DNA from: Larus michahellis
Lineage: Eukaryota; Chordata; Aves; Charadriiformes; Laridae
DNA: 64,000 nucleotides
Direction of reading: 5' to 3'
NCBI RefSeq assembly: GCF_964199755.1
Contig: NC_133896.1
Span: 91,682,215-91,746,214 of the forward strand
Below are positions 11,216-21,740 of the stretch, one piece after another. The notes beneath the pieces are model-generated. The model was not told the DNA's origin and did no database searches. It saw only the letters and a list, made by a program, of their open reading frames with translations. The position numbers and the translations under genes are program-made. Within the stretch, counting starts at the first letter, position 1, and each line of letters starts with the position of its first letter.

Positions 11216-14200
11216 GACTGATTGTTATTTACCCTTGAAGGAGGCTGAGATCAAAGAGGTGGAACTATACTTCTGGTTAAGGGGGCTTTAAAATTCCCAA
11301 GAAGGGTTCAGACCTCCTGTGTCACAATGAGGGCTGGGAGAGATCTGGGTTCCCAAGATGGAGGGACAACAAACTAAATATTAGGAAGTTCTGGCAGGAG
11401 TTGATCACTAGGATGCAATTAAGACCACAGAGGGAAAACATGAGTTTAAGCTCGATTGGTTTTTTTTGTTTAGTACCATTTATAATTTTTTCTAGTTCTA
11501 AGAAGTTTCTGTTTGCAGCTGTCAGGTCCCGTTCTCGAGGAGGGAAAGAAGTCACGCTGAGCAGCGTTCTCTCCACTGTAACAGGCTTCTCTACCAGGTT
11601 TTTCCCAGAAAGCCACAAAAGACCAAAGGACCCTCTCTAGCTGTACAGTGTGCGTGAGAGTAGAAGATAAAGCAGCTAATGCTTTTGTGTCCTGTGTAAA
11701 TACTTCAGACCCTTCGCTGATGAGCTGAAAGCATCCTAGAAACTCAGACTCTGTGAGCTTCCAGTGCTAGGCTGCCACATGACTTGTTCAACATCCAACT
11801 GCTTTCTGATGTCCATGGCTATCTTACGCTGCCAAAATGTGGTTAGGAGGGCTTCACAGCTCTGCAGGTGCGACTGTCTCTCCTGGCATGGTGCAGACTT
11901 CATATTTGGCAAGGTTAACGGGAAGGAACCGCCTTCTAAGACCTCTGGTAAAATCACACTTAGAATTAAAACATAAGGTTATATGTTGAGGAACACAGTA
12001 TGTGGATCACACTTCCAGAACAGAATACAGTATCCTAGGAAGAAAAGACTCCAGGGAGTGAGATACATGATAGCATGCTGTATAAAATGGGATCTCAAAG
12101 AGCGAACAGATTGTGTTACCTCTGTTTACAGCACAAGTTACTGGAATGTGTCCATGATTCAAAAAAAGGATGTGGAAAAATGGAAAAGGATTTAGAAGAG
12201 TGGTACAAAAAAAAAATAAATTACTTGGGGCCTGGAGATCTTGCTTTTGAATGTACAGAACTTGAGGTGTTTGACATATTTTACCTAATCCGAAGGAAAC
12301 AGTGGTGAGCTCAGGCAGCAACTTTACTGCAAAAAAAAGGAAATTAATTTTATGTGTCACAATCACGAAGACAGTAGAATTATTGTTAGAGGATGTTGTG
12401 GAGACCAGGAGTATAAATTAGGTAATTTGTGGAGGATCAGTTCCTCACTGGCTTTTGAATTTGATGGCCTGGGCATGCCTGCCAGCTTGGGATATCCTGA
12501 GCTCTTGTTTACAGGAAGCTTCTATAGGATGCTCTGTCTCTCAGTGTCTTTCTTTAGGGATCTTGTATCAGCCATAGCAGAGGACTAGGCTAGAGAGACC
12601 ACCGCTACAACCATTTCTATGCTTCTACATTCACAATCTGTCCTTGATATTTTCTCCCCATGAGGAGAAGATGTGAAATAGGGGCAGGTTCTCTACTCCA
12701 GCAGAGGAGCATAAGGATGACCAGTGGCTTGAAATTAAACCCAAAATCTGGCTGGAAACAAGGTACATGTTTTTCACAGCAAGGCTCTGACATGGGAAGA
12801 ACTCCTGTGGTGGCTTCTTCACCACCTGCAGACCGTTGACATGAAAAATGGTCAATGGCATGCTCTTGCTCTGCCCCAGGATGTGGGGCTCTCTGCAGGA
12901 ATGAGGAAGCCAAGCCAGCTTCTCACCATCATGAGAATAAAACACCATCTATTCATATTTCCCCTGGCTTTTCCCTTACTCGCAGCCCTGGCTGGAGGGC
13001 TTCCCTAAGAGTGTAAGTGGGCCCTTTTTGAGACTCATAGAAAAAAAGCCAGCTGGTCTTGCTCTGCAAGAAAACTCCAGCGTGGGGCTGGGAAACAGCC
13101 GAGGAGCACGGCTGCTGAGCTGAGGCACGTAACCCACAGGGAAAAGGAAGGAAAAGGCTCCCGGACTCAAATGAACTGAGTTGGTGGTGGCGGCATGTGG
13201 GTGTGGGGACTTTCCCCCGAGTTGAGCAGGGACCTGTTGTTTTTTCCCTAGTTACAGGTGGTCAGAGGGCTCACTTGTTCCAGACTTGAAGGAGATACAG
13301 GGGTTTCTCTTCTTTTCATGCTTTTTTTAATTTTATTTTTTTTTACTATCATTTTCTTCTCTGTGTTGCTTGTTAAGTCAAAATAAAAGTCACTCTGAAA
13401 GACTGGTAACCTCAAGGGTTCTGTGTGCCCCCTGCCTGAACTGTAAGACCTGATCAGCTTGTGTAGAGGAGGAAATACAGACAAAATGGTCCAGTCTTGA
13501 GCCAAGGTAAAGTTTAGAAGCCATAATAATGGAAAAGGATGCTACAGTCAAAATACTGGCCCAAGAGTAGCTATTCAAAAGAAAAAAACAAACAACCAAA
13601 CAAACCAAAACAAAAAAAAAAAAACAACACAAAACTGAGACTAAGTGCGTTTCCTGCCCTGGTCTATGAAAAACAAACGTTTGAGGTAGAAATAAAAAAA
13701 AGAGGGAACTCCTCAAAGTGAAGGGGCATACTCATTGAAGGGTCAGAAGATGACCTGGAAACCTTCCCAGGTGCCTGAGGGTGGGATTCCGTGGCCCTTC
13801 ATGGGGCTGTAAGCCAGACCAATGTAAACATTAGGTTTAAAAGCAGGAGGAGAGGAAAACGTGAATGTGTAATTAGAATGGGGAATAACTCAAATGGCTT
13901 CCGTGGCCGGTTCCTACGGGCACAACTGAGTGGACGAGAAACTGCTGAAGAGTGGAAAGGACAGAAAACCTTTAAAATGCCATTGCTGTCACATAGAATT
14001 ACGTTCTGAATGGCCGGCTGATGTCTGTAAATGGCTCTGGGAGAAGTGGGCTATCCAAGCAGCATCCTAAACCCAGCTCACAGTGCAGCACTGACAGATT
14101 TTAAGATACTCGGGACAGTTGCTATGGTTGCTTGGGGACTTCTGGACCTGCCTTGGACTCTCGAGGCAAAGGACCGTTTCTCCTGGAAGCCAGAGAGCAA

Positions 14201-17180
14201 CCTGTGCGTGCTCAAATCACCCTGTGGACACCCAGCCAAGACAAATCTGATGCTGATTGACCACGCCAGGCACTTCTCATTTCTCCAGGTTTGAGTTAGG
14301 CTTCTTATAACACCGGCGGTGTGATGACAGCCATTCCTGGTTCCTCCACTCTAAGCGACAGCTCACAGCGTGCTCTGTGCCAGGCATTTTGGGTATGTGG
14401 AAACTCGGATGGCGACTGCTCGCAGTCTTTCAGTCAAGTGTTTGCAGGCATGTCACGTTTGGTGCCACCAGGGGGCCCTTTAGGCAAGAAAGCCGTAGAT
14501 CTATGCTTGAAGGACTCCAGCGATTCCTCTGCCACTAATAAATCCATTCGAGAGGATCAAGACAAGCAATGTAAGGTGCATCCTCCAAGCTGAAAGAGGT
14601 ATCAGTTTGAGGTACATCTGGTTGTACTGCCTGTTCTCCCAGAGTGGTGCTCTTTTGCAGAACAAGCAGAGGTCTTGCAAGAAGAGACTGGGGCTTAGCC
14701 TTTGTGTCCCAAGTTAAGCAGAAGGAGCGGGTCCTGCTGGAGGTCCCCTTGTAGCCTTCAGTGGTGAGAGCCTGTACAGAGCTGAGATGTTCTACAGTAT
14801 AGCAACTGGGACACCGCAGGTGTCACCACTGCATCCCAATTCAATGACAGCAGTCTTCCTTCTTGTCTGCGGTCTGGGATCTCATCAGCTATCTGTAGGC
14901 TTTTCACTCTTGGAAGTAAAAGCAAAAGCAACACTGGGGAATACTGGAAACACCTATAGGAATCTGATCTGGAAGCTCTTTAAAACAGGGAAACTGAGTT
15001 GGGACAGGATCCTCTCCCAACAAGAAACTACAGTCAACACAGCACACTGTTAGCAGTGCTCTACAAGAATGTTTATTTCTATAGCTAGGAAAACGGATTC
15101 ACAGACCCTGAAGCAGTCTGTATTTTCTTTAGTTATGAGCAAAACCTCATGACTCATCTGAATTACAATGTTGGCTTTTCCAAACTTCTTTACTGAATCT
15201 TCTGTGAAATTTACCTTGTGAAGAACTGGCAAATTCCCAGCTCAAAACTGGGTCCGTATCTACCATGCTGCTATGCTGGAAGCTCAGGAGGTTTTTTGGA
15301 GCCATATCTGACAGCCTCCGCTGTTTTCAAGACTGGATCTGACATAGGAAAAAAATTTAGAAGTACCATGTAAGAAACTGTCCTTCACATAAGCAAACAG
15401 CAACTAGCTGGAAGTTTTCAGATGGGATTTCTGGTGTGCTTATGGGTGAGTCTAACAGAGCACTACCCAAGTTCACACTGTGGAGTCCTGTCCAGCAAAG
15501 ACCTTTTCGTGAAGTCATTTGGACGTGCAACAACAGAAAAGCTGCTGAAGGATGCTTCAGGTAAGGGTCTTTGAAAGTTTTCATTACAAATTATGCAGCC
15601 TAATAAATGCAGCCTAAAATGATGGATGACCTGCTGTAAGACCTGGGAAAGTCTAAGACATGACTCCACCTGAGCTGCCAGAGAGGTATTGGCATTCATA
15701 CGTAATCACAGAGCTCTGGAAGCTGACTATTTTTGCTATACCTTACAGCCTTTACTGGGTTTAGGATCTTTCATCTTGGATGCATGACGCTCCGGTAACA
15801 TTTCAGACCTAGGGACAAGATTCTTCATTGTGGGACATGTGGCCAAACACCCTGATGACGTTATGACACCACTTCATGGATTAAGTGACTAAATTGAAAA
15901 TAAAGCATCTTGAACCCCACTAGGACATTGGAAATGTTCAACTGGGCTTTTTGAGACAAAGTGTTTAAGATACATGGCAGAGAATAGGGACAACAAATGT
16001 CAGCATAAAAACCACCGGAGATCTGTAGAATGTGAGGTTCCTACAACCCCCCAGTGACAAGCAGCATCAGCTAGATATCACCCACAGCATATATATGGGT
16101 CACCTGCTTTACTGTCCTCTTCAATGGGCAATTTGCAACAAGTCACCTAGTCATCTGCCGTAGCCTGCCTGCACAGGTACACCTGACAAGGTGAAGCTTG
16201 GCTGCTCTGATGTTCCAGTTCTCTGAGGCTCAGCTAAGGAACTGCTGTTGTGCACAGATACTTCCAGCTGGGACTCAGGCTTCCTGAACAGCCTGAGATG
16301 GGAAAGCATTCCCTTCTGCGTCTGATAGAAAGTGCCTCCCACAAAAGCGAAGCTGCATCTGATGGTGCCACGCTTGGTCCATAAGCCATCTTGTGTGGCT
16401 GAGACCCTTGAATGCTAACACCTTTGGTCTCTTCTCACCCCTGTGAATGTCCATGTTTTGCTTGAACTGTAAGAGCTCACCAGGAAACTAACCCCAAACT
16501 CACCCACCGATAATACCAGCGCTCCAGTCCTGTCCATCTGCGATATGTCCCCAGTCTGAGCCCACACATGTAAACACAGACTTCTTCCCCGAGAAAACAC
16601 ACAGACTGGATCAGCCATGAGCGTGTCTGCCTTTGACTCCGCTCTTGAAATAAGGGAGAGAGGTGGGAGGGAAAAGTACACGGGCTTCTTAAGGATCTGG
16701 GAAGGCAAGTTGTTTCAGTTTCCCATATGGCGTATGGGAAGCAGCTGAGCAATGTATCTCCTAACCAGAGGGCCTAGAGAAACCCCGGATCACAGAGGAA
16801 GGGGTGGGAGAGAGAAGTAATTAGTCTTCGTTACTTTTTTTAAGCTAGTACAACAGGGTGATTATGGACTTTCCTGAAGCAAGAAGGGGTTTCCTCCTAG
16901 ACCAGCAGCAGCTGGAGGGCTCACTTTTTCCAGGTCTGAAGGAGGGTTCACGATTCTGCCCCTGCGATGGTTTTGATTACACTGATCTTGTTTCATTTAT
17001 GGGCTTAAAAATGGTGTGAAAGACCAAAGAGTCTGGGCGGAGGGGATCATTTGCCTAAGGGAGAAATGAGGAGGTCACAGTTATAAAACGCAAAGAGCAT
17101 TAGCTTCTGGGCTCAGCACTTCAAAATACCTTCAGACTCAGTTCAGACTTTCCATGGCTGCCCTCTACCTCTTCATATAT
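11216..17180. other. Intergenic, no gene recognised
   Basis: No gene found. 11310-11400 resembles a worn internal CR1 segment in the plus orientation. A consensus kB site lies at 13206-13215, and a 30-bp element is shared between 13265-13294 and 16915-16944. A-rich runs occur at 13577-13625. Confidence 0.45.
13206..13215 (+). promoter_or_regulatory. Consensus NF-kB-type site GGGACTTTCC
   Basis: A perfect match to the classical kB decamer, about 8.9 kb upstream of the LAG3 start. A related TGGACTTTCC lies at 16865-16874. Ten bases can arise by chance in 64 kb, so regulatory function is inference; the immune gene context makes it worth recording. Confidence 0.3.
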
Positions 17181-17185
17181 CGCAG

Positions 17186-17300
17186 AAAGATGTGGGTGGG
17201 AAGGGACCCACTCTAGCCCAACCCCCTCGGTTGCAGCAGAGCTGTCTCCAAAGCTAGCTGAGGTTGCTCTGCTTAACCAGAAGCGTTAACTTGTTTTATT
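17186..17300 (-). mobile_element. Probable CR1 LINE 3' end fragment, degraded
   Basis: The block GGGTGGGAAGGGACCCAC, then CTAGCCCAACCCCCTCGG and GCAGCAGAGC, follows the order of the reverse-complemented CR1 3' end. The match fades after about 17300. Confidence 0.5.
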
Positions 17301-17529
17301 CAATCAACATGGAGTTCAGCTGCCTCTTTTCATGCTTGTCGTCTGCTGCTCACCACTGCAGCCAGAGCTGTCCTCTTCAGGAGGCTGTGCCTGTACGGTC
17401 ACCCAACAAGGAGCATCTTGCATCCCACCAGTGCTATCCTGGCAGCCTTGGCGCCCCCCGGCACAGCCTTCAGGTGGTGAGCTCACTGCCCTGGCGTGTC
17501 CAGGTCCCAGTCGTCTGGTGATCCCTGCC

Positions 17530-19285
17530 AGGGAGCCGGGGGTCACTCACTCATCCGAGGTAGGAGAGGGACCTAGCTACCAGCTGGTAGGCAGCTCTAC
17601 CTGCTCTCTGCACTGGTGTCTGCGTTTGCTTTTCTAAACCACACAAAAGGGCTGTCGCAAGCAGACATTGTCAGTCTAGAGGGAAGCCTAGCAGAACCTG
17701 CGAGAGCATGACTGTGCCACCTCCACAACTCTCTCAAAGCAAGCAGCGCCAGAGGACAAGAAAGATGGAAATCTCTGGTGCCACTCTGTTGGTAGGACCA
17801 GAGCTGCTAGAAGCTTGGAGCAGGTGCCATCAGAAGCCAGGAAGGGACCGTGAGCACCAGACATCTCCTTGACAGCTCTAGCAACGCTGTGATTGGAGCA
17901 AGCGAGTTGCTCAGGAAAGGTCTCCTGACAACAAAACCTCTCTCAGGTGAAACCACTGAGGACTTTGTTGTGGGCTTATTGAAAACCAAGGTTCGGCCTA
18001 CAGTCACACTTGACCCAGTGGTAAGACCTGATCAAAAGACGGTTAGGTCCGGCCAGTACACGCTTCTGTGCAGACAGTCTCCTGCAGTTTAATCCCAGCA
18101 TGCATTAACTTTCAGTGTAACTTTTGGCAAAACTGATAGCCTTGAGGGAGTTCTGCCCCCAGCCAATGAGGTTAACCGATGGTCATAGGAATTAAATTAG
18201 ATGAGTGGGGCATTAGCACAGAGCCCAGAAGGGGAATAAGGCCCCTCGATGGTATCATTACTTCTGAGGAATCACCGATGAAGACAAACTTTGTTCTTGC
18301 CTTGATGACACCAGCACCACACCATTGATCTCACAGTGGAAGAATTAGGCAGAATGATGAAAAGCATCTTCAAGTTTGGATGCAAATCAAGCACATGGCC
18401 AGGCTTGAGATACAGTGTGGTGCAGAACCATGGATACAGCCTCAACTTTTTCTGGAAATATATGCAACTTCTTGGCTGTGATCACCTTGCCAGCTAAAAT
18501 ACCACCAGATACAGCAGGGATCTTTGCAGGTCTAAGGAAAGGAAAAGAAACTGCAATTTTCTGTTATCTGTAGCCTCACCTCAAGGCAATGATGATGTTT
18601 CCCACAGGTCCACTGAGATGAAAAATGCCAAAGCATATATTCTTCTACCTATTTCTATAAACTATAGCTATATCTTCTAACTATACATAGACGATGACAA
18701 AGGTGTTCGATAAAAATGAATAAGATGGAAAGAACTGGTAGAAGCAGTGGAGTCAAGGGGTCCACAGAGACACGGGGAACCTGGCTGGGAGCCCTTTGTC
18801 GCTTCCCTCTGTCCTGCAGTGTTTTCCTCAGGGGAAATGAGGGGTGGCTGCTCACATTGCTCGTGCTGGCCTAACAATTGGGTGCTGCCTCACTTCCTTT
18901 TGGATGACCAGCTGGATAGAGCCAGAGGTGCTGGTGTTGCATCCACACAGGAAGCAGAGATGGGAGTTATCTCTCCACAAGTTTCTCAATGGCGAGTACG
19001 TTCTTCATTCCGCATAGTCAGTCACTGCTGCAGTGGTGGGGAAGAAGCGCGGAAACTGTAATCAGCCTCTGCAGAGATTGTATCATCCGCTAATAATTTA
19101 TCTTCGGTAACCAAACAGTAAAAGGTGACTGGTCAGCAGAAAGTTTGGGGAGTCCTGAGAGGACTTGCTCCAGTATGAAAGTGTCTTGAACAGGGACTAG
19201 AATTCACCTTTTTTTTTTTTTTTTTTTTAATGGAGCAATAGTAGGAAAACCACAAAATTGCAAAAGCGGCCAGTTAGATTACACA
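17530..19285. other. Intergenic, no gene recognised
   Basis: No gene called. A stretch on the minus strand at about 18254-18540 reads as two adjoining open frames separated by a one-base shift and might be an old processed pseudogene (see findings). Confidence 0.4.
19209..19228. repeat. Homopolymer T(20)
   Basis: Twenty consecutive T residues lie 57 bp before the run of N. Such a tract is a common cause of failed assembly and probably contributes to the gap. Confidence 0.9.
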
Positions 19286-19485
19286 NNNNNNNNNNNNNNN
19301 NNNNNNNNNNNNNNNNNNNNNNNNNNNNNNNNNNNNNNNNNNNNNNNNNNNNNNNNNNNNNNNNNNNNNNNNNNNNNNNNNNNNNNNNNNNNNNNNNNNN
19401 NNNNNNNNNNNNNNNNNNNNNNNNNNNNNNNNNNNNNNNNNNNNNNNNNNNNNNNNNNNNNNNNNNNNNNNNNNNNNNNNNNNNN
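19286..19485. other. Assembly gap (200 N)
   Basis: Exactly 200 N, which suggests a placeholder of unknown true size. Any exon or repeat here is invisible. The right flank is markedly more GC-rich than the left. Confidence 0.98.
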
Positions 19486-20700
19486 GCCAGGCAGCAGCTA
19501 CCTGCTTTTGACACGCTGGTCATGGTGGGGGAAGGCACCAAGGGGCCTCTGCGGGGTGGGGACAGGGCTGCAGTGAACACAGCTGAGGGTCACCCAGGGC
19601 AGCAGAGAGAGGGGAGGGCATGGCTGCAACGCCTGTGCTGCAGAATGCAGAGCCCAGCACACAGCCCCAGCTGGAGGTGGGGACATCCCAGGACCAGAGG
19701 GGCCTGGTTGAACCAGGCCCATTGCTGCTGGAGGAGAAGGGCCCAAATCCCCTCCCTGACACTGAGCTGGGAAGGCGGGAAGGGGCTGGAGCAGGACCAC
19801 CAGGGCTGTGATGGCCCCTGGGACAAGATGGGTCCAGGCCCAGCTGAGGTTCCACCAGCAAATGGGGCTGGGGGAGTGGTGCACCCACACCCTGCAGTGC
19901 AGTGAGGTCCCACCGGGCCAGTGCTCGTCCTCAGAGATGTTCATGGGTGGGAAGGGGCTTGGTGCCAGCTGTCCCACTTGCACCATGCTTTTGTGTCCCT
20001 CTGCGCCCTGGGGCCGGTCCTGCAGCCAAACGTGGACATTTGGAGAAAATGACGGTCAATGCTTTGCCCCTCCAGAGACCAGCAACTCTTTGCGCTTCCA
20101 GTATCTGATCTGCTGCTGCAGTTGGACAAGCACAAAGCCACCGATGCTCAGACAAAAGTTGGTATCGCTTACAGCTCCCGCTCCTGGCAGCCCCATTGTG
20201 AGACTGCCAAAATACGAGTTTGAAAAGGAAGGAACGCTAACAGCAGCTTTCGAGGTCTGCAAAGATAAAAGACAGAACGCCTGACAGATCTCTCCCAGGC
20301 AGCTGGTGGGACAAAGAACTGAAGCTCCTGCCTCTTAAAACACATCCCTAGTGATGTGACCGACACGGGGTGGGTCACGCCTGAAGCCAGCCAGGGCCAG
20401 GAGGCCACAGGGCAGCAGTACTCAGAGCCACCCTTGGCAATGTCTGGCAGCCCAAGCTTCGGCCCCCTCTGAGCCTCCGTCCCCTGGTGCTGAGGCCTGG
20501 TGGTGCCTTCCAGAGCTTCACCACAGCCCGGTCACCACCTGGCAGAGGGCAGGAGCAGGACCCACAGGGGCCACCTGAGTAATTAACGCAGGTAATTAAC
20601 ACCTTCAGGTTCCTCACTCAACCTGCTGCTGACCCAGCCACCCCGGTCTTTCCGCATACCACCTTCTACCGACCCAAGATGTACAGACACAACTGTCCAC
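19486..20700. other. GC-rich intergenic DNA downstream of PTMS
   Basis: Rich in G and C with several overlapping open frames on both strands that show no domain or splice support. It lies between the N gap and the PTMS polyadenylation site. Nothing else recognised. Confidence 0.45.
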
Positions 20701-20709
20701 ACATGCCGT

Positions 20710-21689
20710 TCGAAATGTTTTTAAACGCTTTTATTTACAGTGCTAAGTTGAAAACAATATATATATTTATATCTATCATCCTCGTGATGTCTGTGCCATA
20801 GAAAATGCTGTGGCTGTATCGCCTTTAATTTACAAAAAATGGTCACAAGAAAATCAAGGGGAAAAAAATGGAAATCAAAGTTTGGTCCCCAATTGTTTCT
20901 TGATTTGTTTTAAAAAAGCCTCCAAATTAAAAAAATATGCAGTTCAGATGAAATTCATATATAAAAACAACCCTTATCTTCTGAAAAATTCACGAGGGCC
21001 AGCTTGTTGTCATGTAAACTAGGAGAAAAAAAAAAGCTTAAGAAATTCTGTCTCCGTGTGTGTCATTTAATAGAACCGTTATTTGCTTGTAATACTCAAT
21101 TTTCTCCTTGTCTCCCAGGGTTCAGCGGGAAAGCAGGCGACGGGAGAGGAGGCCTAGGACTGGGAAACGCACCATGAAATCTGTGCCCGCAGCCTCCTGG
21201 ACTCAGGGAGATCTGACAGCAGGTCTGGGGAGCAGAAGCTGTCAAGAATCTCAGACATACTAGTGACAAAAAAAAAAAACCCCAAAAAACCCAACCAAAC
21301 AAAAAAACCTCCAAAAACACTCAAGAAAAAGGAGGGCAAGTGAGAAGGGAAGGAGGGTTGCCTGCCACATGAGTAGCCTGGCCGACGGGCCTGGCAAGAT
21401 GTCATACAGGGCCCCAGAAAACGAGGAGATTCTTGAGGGAAGAGGATCATTTGTAAGCAGGGCAGAGCTGAAAGAACTTCCGGGGGGGCTGGAATAACTT
21501 CATCTGGGGAAGGTCACGGATAGGGCAGGTCTTCGGGTGAGAAGGAAACTGCTGTCTTCCCTGTTTGAGAGCATTTCTAATCTTTCCTCATCTGAGATTG
21601 TGTGAAGCCAGAGGCTAATGGACAGTGCAAGCACAGGCTGGAATGGAGGAGGAGAGACGGACGGAACAGAGGAGATGGGAGGGAAGGAC
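20710..21689 (-). other. PTMS: PTMS 3' UTR
   Basis: About 980 nt from the stop codon to the AATAAA at 20730-20735. It includes an A/T-rich distal part and a run of A and CCAAAA-type repeats (plus strand) at 21267-21318. Extent inferred from the signal only. Confidence 0.6.
20730..20735 (-). terminator. PTMS polyadenylation signal AATAAA
   Basis: On the minus strand AATAAA lies about 955 nt past the PTMS stop codon. Cleavage would fall near 20710. It is the first strong signal downstream of the stop that I found. Confidence 0.65.
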
Positions 21690-21740
21690 TCAAGCTGAAG
21701 ACCCATTCTCTGTCTTCTGTCTCTTTGGATCCACTTCATC
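21690..21740 (-). CDS. PTMS: PTMS coding exon 5 with stop
   Basis: Encodes DEVDPKRQKTENGSSA and TGA. The PKRQKTENG motif is the conserved C-terminal nuclear localisation signal of parathymosin. Confidence 0.96.
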   Translation of the reverse strand, partial: DEVDPKRQKTENGSSA

